Assembly (NCBI RefSeq): GCF_025989185.1
Contig: NZ_JAPDNT010000016.1
Coordinates: forward strand, 24,602-88,601
DNA: 64,000 nt
DNA from: Limobrevibacterium gyesilva
GTDB taxonomy: Bacteria > Pseudomonadota > Alphaproteobacteria > Acetobacterales > Acetobacteraceae
Reading direction: 5' to 3'
Shown here: in pieces, positions 44,933 to 53,853 of the stretch
Numbering within the stretch: position 1 is the stretch's first letter
Layout of the letters: every line of letters starts with the position of its first letter
Program-made: the position numbers and the translations under genes
Notes under the pieces: generated by a model
Databases searched by the model: none
The model's input: only the letters and a program-made list of their open reading frames with translations
Told to the model about the DNA's origin: nothing

Positions 44933-46668
44933 TCCGCGGGGTATGCCGGCTCGCGCATGTCGGCCGGCGCTGGCGCCGGCGGCCGGCAGAACGCGAAATC
45001 GCACCCCTGGTCGGCCTGCGTCACCTGTTCCAGGAACAGCCGCAGATAGCCGCGCTCGGCACCCGGCGGCGGGGCAGGGGGCTGCCAGGCGGCGCGGCGC
45101 CGTGCCAGCTCGGCCGCGTCCACCAGCAGGTCAATGCGCCGTGCCGCCGCGTCCAGCCGGATGCGGTCGCCGTTGCGCACCAGCGCCAGCGCCCCGCCCA
45201 CCGTGGCCTCGGGCGTGATGTGCAGCACGATGGTGCCGAAGGCGGTGCCGCTCATCCGCGCGTCGGAGATGCGCACCATGTCCTTCACGCCTTGCCGTGC
45301 CAGCTTGCGCGGGATGGGGATGTAGCCGGCCTCCGGCATGCCCGGCGCCCCTTTCGGCCCGGCATTGCGCAGCACCAGCACGTCGTCCGGGGTGACATCG
45401 AGGGCGTCGTCGTCCAGCCGCGCCGCCATGTCCTCCAGGCCGTCGAACACCACCGCCCGGCCCTCGTGCTGCATCAGCCGCGCCGTCGCCGCCGAGCGTT
45501 TCAGCAGCGCCCCGCCCGGCGCCAAGTTGCCGCGCAGCACCGCAAGCCCACCGCCGGTCGCGATCGGCTTGGCGAACGGGCGGATCACCGTCTGCCCCGG
45601 CACCTGCTCGGCCGCCGCGATCACATCGGCCAGCGTCACCCCGCCCACTGTCGCCGCGGCGGTATCCAGCATCGGCGCCAGTTCCTGCAGCAGCCGTGGC
45701 ACGCCGCCGGCCCAGTGGAAATGCTCCATGTAGTGCTCGCCGGTCGGCTTGAGGTCCACCAGCACCGGCACCTCCAGCCCGAGGCGGTCGAACTCCTCCA
45801 GGTCGATCTCGATGCCCAGCCGCCCGGCGATCGCGGTGAAATGGATCACCGCATTGGTTGAGCCGCCGATCGCCTGCAGCACGGTGAAGGCGTTGCGGAA
45901 CGCCGCCGGAGTCATGATCTGCCGCGGCGTCGTGCCGCTCGCGGCCAGCCGCACCGCCGCGGCGCCCGAGGCCTCGGCGGCGCGGATGCGGTCGGCATGG
46001 GTCGCGGGAATGCTGCCGGCGCCCGGCAGCGTCATGCCCAGCGCCTCGGTCATGCAGGCCACCGTGCTGGCGGTGCCCATCACCATGCAGGTGCCCTTGG
46101 TTGGCGCCAGCCGGCCGTTCACCGCGTCGATCTCGGCCTCGTCCAGCTCGCCGGCGCGATGCTTCGCCCACAGCCGCCGGCAATCCGTGCAGGCACCCAG
46201 CACCTCGCCCTTGTAGTGGCCCACCAGCATCGGCCCCGTGGGCAGGACGATGGCCGGGATGTCGGCGCTCGCCGCCCCCATGAGCTGCGCCGGGATCGTC
46301 TTGTCGCAGCCGCCGATCAGCACCACCGCGTCCATCGGCTGGGCGCGGATCATCTCCTCCGTGTCCAGCGCCATGAGGTTGCGCAGGAACATGCTGGTGG
46401 GGTGGGAGAAGCTTTCGTGGATGCTGACGGTGGGGAACGCCATCGGCAGCCCGCCGGCCAGCATCACCCCGCGCTTCACCGCCTCGATCAGGTCGGGCAC
46501 GTTGCCGTGGCACGGATTGAAGTCGCTGTAGGTGTTGGTGATGCCGACGATCGGCCGGTCCAGCGCGTCGTCGGAGAAGCCCATCGCCTTGATGAAGGCG
46601 CGACGCAGGAACAGCGAAAATCCGGCGTCACCATAGCTGGTGAGACCCTTGCGAAGCCCGGTTGCCAC
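44926..46668 (-). CDS. IlvD/EDD-family Fe-S dehydratase, sugar-acid dehydratase type
   Basis: A 580-residue Fe-S dehydratase. Cluster ligands appear in FNPCHGNVPD (Cys53), IGGCDKTIPA (Cys121) and KGTCMVMGTASTV (Cys194), with a further CTDC near 160. SDARMSGTAFGTIVLHITPEA is the later conserved region. Length and sequence suit the L-arabonate/galactonate/2,3-dihydroxy-acid dehydratase group rather than strict IlvD, but a dihydroxy-acid dehydratase is not excluded. GTG 46668 was chosen with GGAGATGGGG upstream. It is divergent, over about 150 bp, from the crotonase operon. Confidence 0.87.
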   Translation of the reverse strand: MATGLRKGLTSYGDAGFSLFLRRAFIKAMGFSDDALDRPIVGITNTYSDFNPCHGNVPDLIEAVKRGVMLAGGLPMAFPTVSIHESFSHPTSMFLRNLMALDTEEMIRAQPMDAVVLIGGCDKTIPAQLMGAASADIPAIVLPTGPMLVGHYKGEVLGACTDCRRLWAKHRAGELDEAEIDAVNGRLAPTKGTCMVMGTASTVACMTEALGMTLPGAGSIPATHADRIRAAEASGAAAVRLAASGTTPRQIMTPAAFRNAFTVLQAIGGSTNAVIHFTAIAGRLGIEIDLEEFDRLGLEVPVLVDLKPTGEHYMEHFHWAGGVPRLLQELAPMLDTAAATVGGVTLADVIAAAEQVPGQTVIRPFAKPIATGGGLAVLRGNLAPGGALLKRSAATARLMQHEGRAVVFDGLEDMAARLDDDALDVTPDDVLVLRNAGPKGAPGMPEAGYIPIPRKLARQGVKDMVRISDARMSGTAFGTIVLHITPEATVGGALALVRNGDRIRLDAAARRIDLLVDAAELARRRAAWQPPAPPPGAERGYLRLFLEQVTQADQGCDFAFCRPPAPAPADMREPAYPADQ

Positions 46669-46755
46669 GGCGCGATCCCCATCTCCGAAGTGCTTTTCCG
46701 GGACGCTACAGCACGGTGAGGCAGCGCACCACCGCATGGCCGATGGCCATTGCGG

Positions 46756-46783
46756 TTGACGCGGCCGGTGCTGAAGATATGAT
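46756..46783 (+). promoter_or_regulatory. Sigma-70-type promoter of the CoA-ligase cluster
   Basis: TTGACG (46756-46761), 16-nt spacer, TATGAT (46778-46783), about 36 bp before the crotonase GTG at 46819. The following AT-rich stretch (46784-46806, CCATAACAATAATATCC) is a candidate operator, possibly for the MarR protein at the end of the cluster. Confidence 0.6.
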
Positions 46784-46818
46784 CCATAACAATAATATCC
46801 GATAATCCGAGGAAGCCC

Positions 46819-47610
46819 GTGCAACCACCCGACATCGCATTGCCGGACACGCTGCACTGCGACCTGCAGGACGGGATCGCCGTCTTGCGCCTGTCCCGCC
46901 CGGACAAGCGCAATGCGCTGGACGACGTCACCGTCCGCGCGATCGGCCGCTTCTTCGCCGACCCGCCGGAAGGCGCGCGCGCCGTCGTCATCCACGGCGA
47001 GGGCGACCATTTCTCCGCGGGCCTCGACCTCACTTCGCTGACCGAGCGCGACACGGAGGCCGGCATCGCCCATTCCCGCCTTTGGCACCGCGCCTTCGAG
47101 CGCATCGCGTTCGGCGACCTGCCGGTGATCGCGGTGCTGCATGGCGCCGTCGTCGGCGGCGGGCTGGAGCTGGCGGCCAGCACCCATATCCGCGTCGCCG
47201 AGCGCAGCGCCTTCTACGCCCTGCCCGAAGGCAGCCGCGGCATCTATGTGGGCGGCGGCGCCTCGGTGCGGCTGTCGCGCCTGATCGGCGTGCACCGGAT
47301 GATGGACATGATGCTGACCGGCCGCACCTACGGCGCGGAGGAGGGCGTGGCGCTCGGCTTCTCGCAATACCTGGTGGAGCCGGGCGAGGGGCTGGCCAAG
47401 GCCGTCGCGCTGGCCAGGCGCGCGGCCGAGAACGCGCCGCTGACCAACTTCGCCATCCTGCATGCCCTGCCGCGCATCGCCGCGGCCGATCCCGAAACCG
47501 GGCTGCTGATGGAAAGCCTGATGGCGGCGATCGCCCAGGGCTCGGACGAGGCCAAGGCGCGGCTGCGCGCCTTCCTGGAGAAGCGGGCGGGCAAGGTCGC
47601 CCATAGCTGA
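46819..47610 (+). CDS. Enoyl-CoA hydratase/isomerase (crotonase) family protein
   Basis: A 263-residue crotonase. AVLRLSRPDKRNALDD, EGDHFSAGLDL (oxyanion hole), VLHGAVVGGGLELAAS and ALPEGSRGIYVGGGASVRLSRLIG are the family sequence; a Glu is present in LPEG. Typical reaction is addition of water to an enoyl-CoA. GTG 46819 has GAGGAAG before it. First gene of a plus-strand cluster with a CoA ligase, thiolase, SDR and thioesterase, so it should hydrate the CoA-activated alpha,beta-unsaturated acid. Confidence 0.87.
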   Translation: MQPPDIALPDTLHCDLQDGIAVLRLSRPDKRNALDDVTVRAIGRFFADPPEGARAVVIHGEGDHFSAGLDLTSLTERDTEAGIAHSRLWHRAFERIAFGDLPVIAVLHGAVVGGGLELAASTHIRVAERSAFYALPEGSRGIYVGGGASVRLSRLIGVHRMMDMMLTGRTYGAEEGVALGFSQYLVEPGEGLAKAVALARRAAENAPLTNFAILHALPRIAAADPETGLLMESLMAAIAQGSDEAKARLRAFLEKRAGKVAHS

Positions 47611-47661
47611 CGCGGGCAAGAGTTCCACGCAGGAACCGGCACAAGGGGAGAGACAGAGTTG

Positions 47662-49491
47662 ATGCCGACACCGACGCGTCCCGTGCATCTCGGATCGCTC
47701 GATGCAACGTTCGTCCGCGGCGCCGACGGCAGCATCCTGGTGCGGCCCACGCGCGGCCTTCGCGCCTATCCGGCCCGCCTGACCGAGCGCCTTGAGCACT
47801 GGGCGCGGGTCGCGCCCGACCGCGTGTTCATGGCCTGCAGGGAGCATGGCGGCGACTGGCGCCGGGTCACCTACGCGCAGGCGTTGCGACACGTACGGGC
47901 GCTCGGCCAGGCGCTGCTGGACCGCAAGCTGTCGGAAGACCGCCCCGTCGCCATCCTGTCCGGCAACGACCTGGAGCACGCCTTGCTCGGCCTGGCCGCA
48001 ATGCATGTCGGCGTGCCCTACGCCCCGATCTCGACCGCGTATTCGCTGGTTTCCACCGACTCATCGAAGCTGCGGCACATCCTGGGCCTGCTGACGCCGG
48101 GCCTCGTCTTCGCCGCCGACGGCGCCGCCTATGGCCGTGCCATCCGCGCCGCCGTGCCGGACGATGTCGAGCTGGCCGTCACCGCACACCCCACCAATGA
48201 CCGCCCCGCCACCGCCTTCGCCGAGTTGCTGGCAACCGTGCCGACCGCAGCCGTGGAAGAAGCGGCGGCGAAGGTCGGGCCGGACAGCATCGGCAAGTTC
48301 CTGTTCACTTCGGGCTCCACCGGCCTGCCCAAGGGTGTGGTCAACACCCAGCGCATGCTGTGCAGCAACCAGGCCATGCTGCTGGAAGCCTTCCCGATGC
48401 TGGAGGAGGAGCCGCCGGTCATCGTCGACTGGCTGCCGTGGAACCACACCTTCGGCGGCAACCACAATGTCGGCCTCGTGCTCTACAATGGCGGCACGAT
48501 GTATATCGACGACGGCAAGCCGGTCCCGTCGGGCATCGCGGAAACCATCCGCAACCTGCGCGAGATCGCGCCCACCGTCTATTTCAACGTCCCCAAGGGC
48601 TACGAGGAGCTGGTCCGCTACCTCGACCGCGAGCCGGCGCTGCGGCAGACCTTCTTCAGCCGCGTGAAGATGCTGTTCTACGCCGGCGCCGGCCTGGCCC
48701 AGCACGTATGGGACGAGCTGGAACGCCTGGCGGTCGAAACCACCGGGGAGCGCATCGTCATGATGACCGGCCTGGGCGCCACCGAGACCGCGCCCTTCGC
48801 CATCGTCACCCGCCCGGACTGCACCGGCTCCGGCATCGTCGGCCTGCCGGCGCCGGGGGTGGAGCTGAAGCTGCAGCCGAATGGCGGCAAGCTGGAGGCG
48901 CGGCTGCGCGGGCCGAACATCATGCCCGGCTATTGGCGCATGGAGGCGCTGTCGCGCGAGGCTTTCGACGCGGACGGCTTCTACAAGATCGGCGACGCGC
49001 TGGCCTTCGTCGATGCCGGGGACTGGCAGAAGGGCTTCCGCTTCGATGGCCGCATCAGCGAGGATTTCAAGCTGGCGACGGGCACCTGGGTCAGCGTCGG
49101 GCCGATGCGCGCGAAGCTGGTGCAGCGCCTGGCCCCATGGGTGCGCGACGCCGTGATCTGCGGCCACGACGCCGGCTATGTCGCCATCCTGATGCTGCCC
49201 GACGCGGCCGCCTGCGCGGCCCTTTGCCCGGACGCCGAGGCGCCGCTGGAACATGCCCTGGTGCAGGCGAAGATCCGCGCTTTGCTGCGCGAGCTGGCGC
49301 GCGAGAGCACCGGCAGCTCCACCAGGGTCGTGCGCGCCGCCTTCCTGCGCGAGCCACCTTCGATCGACGCCGGCGAGATCACCGACAAGGGCAGCATCAA
49401 CCAGCGCGCCGTGATCGCCCGGCGCGCCGGCCTGGTGCAGACGCTGTATGCCGACCCGAAGCCCCCGAATGTCATTTCCATCGAGGACTAG
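47662..49491 (+). CDS. fcs: Feruloyl-CoA synthase-like acyl-CoA ligase
   Basis: A 609-residue adenylate-forming enzyme. Motifs: [21 protein letters not shown] (AMP-binding), [54 protein letters not shown] and the C-terminal [15 protein letters not shown] catalytic Lys region. [14 protein letters not shown] with [14 protein letters not shown] is what I associate with feruloyl-CoA synthetases. It activates hydroxycinnamates or similar acids to CoA thioesters at the expense of ATP. ATG 47662 after GGGGAGAGA. The symbol is by likeness; exact acid unproven. Confidence 0.85.
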   Translation: MPTPTRPVHLGSLDATFVRGADGSILVRPTRGLRAYPARLTERLEHWARVAPDRVFMACREHGGDWRRVTYAQALRHVRALGQALLDRKLSEDRPVAILSGNDLEHALLGLAAMHVGVPYAPISTAYSLVSTDSSKLRHILGLLTPGLVFAADGAAYGRAIRAAVPDDVELAVTAHPTNDRPATAFAELLATVPTAAVEEAAAKVGPDSIGKFLFTSGSTGLPKGVVNTQRMLCSNQAMLLEAFPMLEEEPPVIVDWLPWNHTFGGNHNVGLVLYNGGTMYIDDGKPVPSGIAETIRNLREIAPTVYFNVPKGYEELVRYLDREPALRQTFFSRVKMLFYAGAGLAQHVWDELERLAVETTGERIVMMTGLGATETAPFAIVTRPDCTGSGIVGLPAPGVELKLQPNGGKLEARLRGPNIMPGYWRMEALSREAFDADGFYKIGDALAFVDAGDWQKGFRFDGRISEDFKLATGTWVSVGPMRAKLVQRLAPWVRDAVICGHDAGYVAILMLPDAAACAALCPDAEAPLEHALVQAKIRALLRELARESTGSSTRVVRAAFLREPPSIDAGEITDKGSINQRAVIARRAGLVQTLYADPKPPNVISIED

Positions 49492-49494
49492 ATC

Positions 49495-50757
49495 ATGACC
49501 CAGCAACCTGCCCACGCCGGCGTGGGCGCGGCATGGACCGATGCCTGGCTGCTTGACGGCGTGCGCACGCCGTTCGCCGACTACACCGGGCCGCTCGCGG
49601 GCGTGTCACCCATCGACCTCGGCATCAAGGTGGCCCGGGCGGCGCTGGAGCGCGCCCAGGTGCCGCCGGCCGAAGTGGGCACGGTGATTGCCGGCAACAT
49701 GGCCCAGGCCAGCTTCGACGCCTACATGCTGCCGCGCCATATCGGTCTCTATTCCGGCGTACCCATCGAGGTGCCCGCGCATCTGGTGCAGCGCGTCTGC
49801 GGCACCGGCATCGAGGTGCTGATGCAGGGCGCCGATGCCGTGACCGGGCGCGGCGTGGACATGGCGCTGTGCGTCGGCACGGAATCCATGAGCCGCAACC
49901 CCGTCGCCGCCTACACCCACCGCAACGGCTTCCGCATGGGGCAGGTCGAGTTCAAGGACTTCCTGTGGGAAGCGCTGCTCGACCCGGCGGCCGACGTCAC
50001 CATGGGCGGCACCGCGGAGAACCTGGCCCGCCGCTACCAGATCGCCCGCCCCGACGTGGATGCATTCGCCGCCCGCAGCTTCGATCGCGCTCTGGCAGCC
50101 CAGGCCAGTGGCTTCCTCGACGGTGAGATCGTGCCGGTCACCACCGAGACGTTCGAGCTGGAAGGCTACAAGCCGCGTGGCATCAGGCTGGACCGCAAGG
50201 TGGACGCGGTGCGCGCCGACACCCATGTGCGCCCCTCGCCGGTGGAAGCGCTGGCCCGGATCCGCCCGGCCTTCGGCGGCGTGCAGACCGGCGGCAACAG
50301 CTCGGCCGTGGTGGACGGCGCCGCGGCGGGCCTGGTCTGCTCCAGCGCCTATCTGCAACGCACGGGCCGCGAGCCGCTGGCGCGCATCGTCGCCGGCGTC
50401 GCCATCGGCTGCGCGCCGGAGGTCATGGGCATCGGCCCGGCGCCGGCCATCCGCGCGCTGCTCGCCCGCACCGGCCTCAGCCTCGATGCCGTCGACCGCA
50501 TCGAGATCAACGAGGCGTTCGGCGCCCAGGTGATGGCCTGCGCCCGCGAACTCGGCCTGGACGAGGACAAGCTCAACGTGAACGGCGGCGCGATCGCCAT
50601 CGGCCACCCGCTGGCGGCCACCGGCATCCGGCTGGCGCTGACGCTCGCACGTGAGCTGCGGCGGGCGGGCTTGCGGCGCGGCATCGCATCGGCCTGTATC
50701 GGCGGTGGGCAGGGCATCGCCCTGCTGATCGAGAACCCCGCTTACGGAGCAGCATGA
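49495..50757 (+). CDS. Acetyl-CoA acyltransferase (thiolase)
   Basis: A 420-residue thiolase. Nucleophilic Cys102 in LVQRVCGTGIEV, the catalytic His in NGGAIAIGHPLAATG, and the second Cys in SACIGGGQGIALLIE. GGNSSAVVDGAAAGLV is the usual loop. It would cleave the 3-oxoacyl-CoA with CoA to give acetyl-CoA and the shortened acyl-CoA, the last carbon-carbon step of beta-oxidation. ATG 49495 begins 3 bp after the ligase stop, and its TGA overlaps the next ATG. Confidence 0.92.
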   Translation: MTQQPAHAGVGAAWTDAWLLDGVRTPFADYTGPLAGVSPIDLGIKVARAALERAQVPPAEVGTVIAGNMAQASFDAYMLPRHIGLYSGVPIEVPAHLVQRVCGTGIEVLMQGADAVTGRGVDMALCVGTESMSRNPVAAYTHRNGFRMGQVEFKDFLWEALLDPAADVTMGGTAENLARRYQIARPDVDAFAARSFDRALAAQASGFLDGEIVPVTTETFELEGYKPRGIRLDRKVDAVRADTHVRPSPVEALARIRPAFGGVQTGGNSSAVVDGAAAGLVCSSAYLQRTGREPLARIVAGVAIGCAPEVMGIGPAPAIRALLARTGLSLDAVDRIEINEAFGAQVMACARELGLDEDKLNVNGGAIAIGHPLAATGIRLALTLARELRRAGLRRGIASACIGGGQGIALLIENPAYGAA

Positions 50758-51518
50758 TGAACCTGCAAGGAATGGCCGCCGTGGTCACCGGCGGCGCCTC
50801 CGGCCTCGGGGCCGCCACCGCCGCGGCGCTGGCCGAGGCCGGTGCCAAGGTGGCCGTGGTCGATATCAACGCGGCGCAGGCCGATGCCGCGGCGAAGCGC
50901 CTGGGCGGCCTCGGCATCTCCTCCGACGTGGCGGACCCGGAGGCGGCGGAGCGTGCCTTCGCCCTGGCGCGCGCCGCGCACGGCCCGGTGCGGGTGCTGG
51001 TGAACTGCGCCGGCGTCGGCACCCCCGGGCGCATCGTCGGGCGCGAAGGGCCGCTCGGCCTTGCCGCCTATGAGAAGGTGATCCGCGTCAACCTGATCGG
51101 CACCTTCAACATGCTGCGCCTCGCCGCGGCGGAAATGAGCACGCTCGATCCGCTGGAAGACGGCGAGCGCGGCGTGATCATCAACACCGCCTCGGTCGCC
51201 GCCTATGACGGGCAGATCGGCCAGGCCGCCTATGCCTCGTCCAAGGCCGGCGTCGTCGGCCTGACCCTGCCGGCGGCGCGCGAGCTGGCCCGCTTCGGCG
51301 TGCGCGTGGTGACGATCGCGCCCGGCCTGTTCTTCACCCCGATGATGCAGGCGCTGCCGCAGGAGATCCAGACGAGCCTGGGCGAATCCGTGCCGTTCCC
51401 GCAACGCCTGGGCCAGCCCGGCGAATACGCGGCGCTGGCCATGCACATCGTCGCCAACCGCATGCTCAACGGCGAGACCATCCGGCTCGATGGCGCCTTG
51501 CGCATGGCGCCGCGCTAG
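50754..51518 (+). CDS. Short-chain dehydrogenase, 3-hydroxyacyl-CoA dehydrogenase type
   Basis: A 254-residue SDR. TGGASGLGAATAAALAEAG is the NAD-binding motif, NCAGVG the structural one, and IINTASVAAYDGQIGQAAYASSKAG gives the Ser-Tyr-Lys triad. Sequence resembles human type 10 17beta-HSD/3-hydroxyacyl-CoA dehydrogenase (for example LDPLEDGERGVIINTASVAA, and GLFFTPMMQALP). In the cluster it should oxidise the 3-hydroxyacyl-CoA formed by the crotonase. ATG 50754 or 50757 in 4-bp or 1-bp overlap with the thiolase. Confidence 0.9.
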   Translation: MMNLQGMAAVVTGGASGLGAATAAALAEAGAKVAVVDINAAQADAAAKRLGGLGISSDVADPEAAERAFALARAAHGPVRVLVNCAGVGTPGRIVGREGPLGLAAYEKVIRVNLIGTFNMLRLAAAEMSTLDPLEDGERGVIINTASVAAYDGQIGQAAYASSKAGVVGLTLPAARELARFGVRVVTIAPGLFFTPMMQALPQEIQTSLGESVPFPQRLGQPGEYAALAMHIVANRMLNGETIRLDGALRMAPR

Positions 51519-51531
51519 GCGGGGGCGAGGG

Positions 51532-51969
51532 ATGTTGCCGCACCGCCGGGGCGTGACCATCGAATGGGGCGACTGCGACGCCGCGGGCATCGTGTTCTAC
51601 CCGCGCTATTTCGCCATGTTCGACTGGTCCACGGCATCGCTGCTGGCCCACGCGCTGGGCATGAAGAAGGCGCAGATCATCGCGCATTACGGGATTGCCG
51701 GCATTCCCATGGTGGACACGCGCGGCAAGTTCCACGTGCCCAGCACCTTCGGCGACGAGGTGGTGATCGAGAGTCGGGTGGAGCGATTCGGCCGCAGCAG
51801 CTTCGACATCTACCACCGGCTGCTGAAGCCCGACGATGCTGGCGGCGAGGTGCTGGGTGCCGAATGCTGGGAAACCCGCGTGTGGGTGGGGCGCCACCCG
51901 GACGATCCCGCCCGCATGAAGGCCGTGCCGATCCCGGCGGAGGTGATCGCGAAATTCGGGCTGGGATGA
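51532..51969 (+). CDS. 4-hydroxybenzoyl-CoA thioesterase-type hot-dog protein
   Basis: A 145-residue hot-dog thioesterase. VTIEWGDCDAAGIVFYPRYFAMFDWST has the 4HBT motif with Asp16 (DAAG), and later KFHVPSTFGDEVVIESRVERFGRSSF. Relatives release an aromatic acid from its CoA thioester. ATG 51532 is preceded by GGGGGCGAGGG. As last gene of the cluster it would free the product, for instance 4-hydroxybenzoate or vanillate, from the thiolase step. Confidence 0.88.
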   Translation: MLPHRRGVTIEWGDCDAAGIVFYPRYFAMFDWSTASLLAHALGMKKAQIIAHYGIAGIPMVDTRGKFHVPSTFGDEVVIESRVERFGRSSFDIYHRLLKPDDAGGEVLGAECWETRVWVGRHPDDPARMKAVPIPAEVIAKFGLG

Positions 51970-51993
51970 CGTTGTCGATCCAGGAAGAAAGGT

Positions 51994-52145
51994 GACACGG
52001 AGAACACAGAGGGCCACAGAGGACACGGAGAAGAAAGTATTTATGCGCGCTTCGCGCGCCCAAACGCTGAGGCCGCCGTCCCACACTGACAGCCAATCCG
52101 AACACCATCTCCGTGTTCTCTGTGGCCCTCCGTGTCCTCTGTGTC
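51994..52145. repeat. Imperfect 39-bp inverted repeat (dispersed-repeat type), between convergent genes
   Basis: Arm 1 51994-52032, rich in ACACGGAG/ACACAGAGG units, and its counterpart 52107-52145 match at 34 of 39 positions. Each arm is itself made of short CACAGAGGAC-like repeats, and a direct duplication (CCCTGTTCTTCCTTG) follows arm 2. It lies between the thioesterase gene and the convergent marR gene; no gene is present in the gap. Confidence 0.7.
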
Positions 52146-52187
52146 CCCTGTTCTTCCTTGTCCCCTGTTCTTCCTTCGCCGGGACCG

Positions 52188-52682
52188 TCACGAACGATCG
52201 GGATCGAACGTCCGGTCCGTCAGCCGGTGCAGCAGTCCCAGCAACTGCGCCTTGCCGGCCGCACCGATGCGCGCCACGAAACGCGCCTCGTGCTCGGCGA
52301 CGAGTTTTTCCAGCCGCTCCAGGGTGGCGCGGCCCGCTTCGGTCAGGAACAGGCCCTTGGCGCGCCGGTCGCCGGGGATGGGGCGGCGCTCGGCCAGGCC
52401 GCGGCGCTCCAGCTCGTCGAACAGCGGCACGAAATTGGTGGTCTTGATGCCCAGCGCGAAACTCACCTGGGTCTGCCGCAGCCCGGGATTGGCTTTCAGC
52501 ACCTCCAGCACCGAGAACTGCGCGGTGCGGATGCCCTCGGCCTCCATGGTCCGGTGAAAGTCGTGGAACACCGCGATCTGGGCGCGGCGCAGGGCATATC
52601 CGGTCAGGCCGGGCAGGGGGCCCAGATCCACCACCGCATCCAGAGCCGGCGGGGCATCGTTGTCCATCGTGGAACTGCTCAT
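52188..52682 (-). CDS. MarR-family transcriptional regulator
   Basis: A 164-residue winged-helix regulator. HDFHRTMEAEGIRTAQFSVLEVLKANPGLRQTQVSFALGIKTTNFVPLFDELERRGLAERRPIPGDRRAKGLFLTEAG, split over helix 1 to the wing, shows the MarR scheme with the DxRxxG-like GDRRAKGL in the wing. ATG 52682 without clear site; a start five codons on is possible. It is convergent to the CoA-ligase cluster and ligand would be a hydroxycinnamoyl-CoA or acid, by analogy with CouR and FerR-type regulators (known for the pathway, not shown here). Confidence 0.85.
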   Translation of the reverse strand: MSSSTMDNDAPPALDAVVDLGPLPGLTGYALRRAQIAVFHDFHRTMEAEGIRTAQFSVLEVLKANPGLRQTQVSFALGIKTTNFVPLFDELERRGLAERRPIPGDRRAKGLFLTEAGRATLERLEKLVAEHEARFVARIGAAGKAQLLGLLHRLTDRTFDPDRS

Positions 52683-52774
52683 GACAGTGATGGACAATAA
52701 CGATCTGCCCGGCGTTCCGCCATGACCTTTCCCGCGTGACATCCACTGGCACGCAGGCGGGGCGTGCCGCCTTG

Positions 52775-53152
52775 TTACGCCGCCTTGTCGCAATGCGCCT
52801 CGATCCGGTAGCCCTGGGGATCGACGAGGAAGGCAGCGTAGTAGTCCGCTCCGTAATCCGGCCGCAGCCCGGGCGCCCCGTTGTCGCGCCCGCCGGCGGC
52901 GAGCCCGGCCGCGTGGAACTGGTCCACCGCTGCGCGGGTCGGCGCCACGAAGCACAGATGCAGGCCGGATTTGGCGTCGGCGGGCACGGGGTGTTCGGCG
53001 ACGCTCAGCCAGAACCCCGGCGCCTCGGCGCCATAGCCCGCATAGTCGTCGCCCGAATGGAGGCAGCGATAGCCGAGCGGCCCCAGCACCGCATCGTAGA
53101 AGCGCCGCGCGGCCGCGACGTCGCGCACGCCGAAGGACACATGGTCGAGCAT
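52775..53152 (-). CDS. VOC-family protein
   Basis: A 125-residue glyoxalase-fold protein. MLDHVSFGVRDVAAARRFYDAVLGPLGYRC is the first unit; SGLHLCFVAPTRAAVDQFHAAGLAAGG and YYAAFLVDPQGYRIEAHC the second, with the metal residues in place. ATG 53152 follows GGGGAGG by 6 nt. Divergent from the CGNR regulator at 53248, with a shared operator-like palindrome (53168-53193) just upstream. Substrate unknown. Confidence 0.85.
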   Translation of the reverse strand: MLDHVSFGVRDVAAARRFYDAVLGPLGYRCLHSGDDYAGYGAEAPGFWLSVAEHPVPADAKSGLHLCFVAPTRAAVDQFHAAGLAAGGRDNGAPGLRPDYGADYYAAFLVDPQGYRIEAHCDKAA

Positions 53153-53167
53153 GGCAAGCCTCCCCAA

Positions 53168-53193
53168 AATATAACCAATTAGACGGTTATATT
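53168..53193. promoter_or_regulatory. Operator-like palindrome, 9-8-9, between VOC gene and CGNR regulator
   Basis: AATATAACC (53168-53176), 8-nt spacer, GGTTATATT (53185-53193), a perfect inverted repeat 16 bp upstream of the VOC start codon. A second, shorter copy with the same AACC-N8-GGTT plan is at 53218-53233. Likely bound by the CGNR protein encoded next to it. Confidence 0.65.
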
Positions 53194-53217
53194 CGGGCAT
53201 CGGCCGCCCCAGTTGTC

Positions 53218-53233
53218 AACCCACAAGTCGGTT
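53218..53233. promoter_or_regulatory. Second half-strength copy of the AACC-N8-GGTT operator
   Basis: AACC (53218-53221), 8-nt spacer, GGTT (53230-53233), 45 bp centre-to-centre from the first copy, and 15 bp before the CGNR start codon. Confidence 0.45.
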
Positions 53234-53247
53234 AGTAGACACGGCAC

Positions 53248-53853
53248 ATGACGCCCCCGGACCACATCGTCGCCGCGCCCGCCGAGGATCTGTGCCTGGC
53301 CTTCGCGGACACGCGCTACTGGCGTGGCACCCCGGAACCGAGCGACGAATTGCGTGATATCAACGATGTCACCAGCTGGGTTGCCGCGGCGTCGCCGCTC
53401 AACGGCCCCTTCGTCGCGGCCAGCACCGCTGGGCTCCGGGCCGACAAGGCAGCGTCCGTGTTTGCCGCCGCGATCGAGTTGCGGGAGACGTTGTATCGCC
53501 TGTTCGCCGCCGCCGCCGCGGGCCAGGATGGCGAGCTCGGGCCGCTCAACGCCGCGCTGGGCGCCGCCTGTTCCCGTCGCCGGCTGGTGCGCCGCGACGG
53601 CGTCTATGCCTGGCAGGTGGAGGGCCTGCGCCCGAGTGCGGCGGCGTTGCTGTCCCCGGTGCTGTGGTCGGCGGCCGACCTGCTCGCCGGCCCGCGCCGG
53701 GCGCGGGTGCGCCAATGCGCCAATCCGCAATGCGGCTGGCTGTTCCTGGATGACAGCAAGAGCGCCAACCGCCGCTGGTGCTCCATGGCATCCTGCGGCA
53801 ACCGCGCCAAGGCGCATCGCCATTACCTGAAGCGCCGGGGGGCCGCCGCGTGA
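53248..53853 (+). CDS. CGNR zinc-finger regulator with ABATE domain
   Basis: A 201-residue regulator. The N-terminal ABATE domain (about 5-150) includes LCLAFADTRYWRG, INDVTSWV and FAAAIELRETLYRLFAAAAAG; the C-terminal treble-clef zinc finger is QCANPQCGWLFLDDSKSANRRWCSMASCGNRAKAHRHY, with four Cys and the eponymous CGNR. Such proteins are stress- or ligand-responsive transcription factors. ATG 53248. The stop overlaps the start of the GNAT gene (53850-53853, GTGA). Probably controls itself and the divergent VOC gene through the palindromes at 53168-53233. Confidence 0.9.
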   Translation: MTPPDHIVAAPAEDLCLAFADTRYWRGTPEPSDELRDINDVTSWVAAASPLNGPFVAASTAGLRADKAASVFAAAIELRETLYRLFAAAAAGQDGELGPLNAALGAACSRRRLVRRDGVYAWQVEGLRPSAAALLSPVLWSAADLLAGPRRARVRQCANPQCGWLFLDDSKSANRRWCSMASCGNRAKAHRHYLKRRGAAA

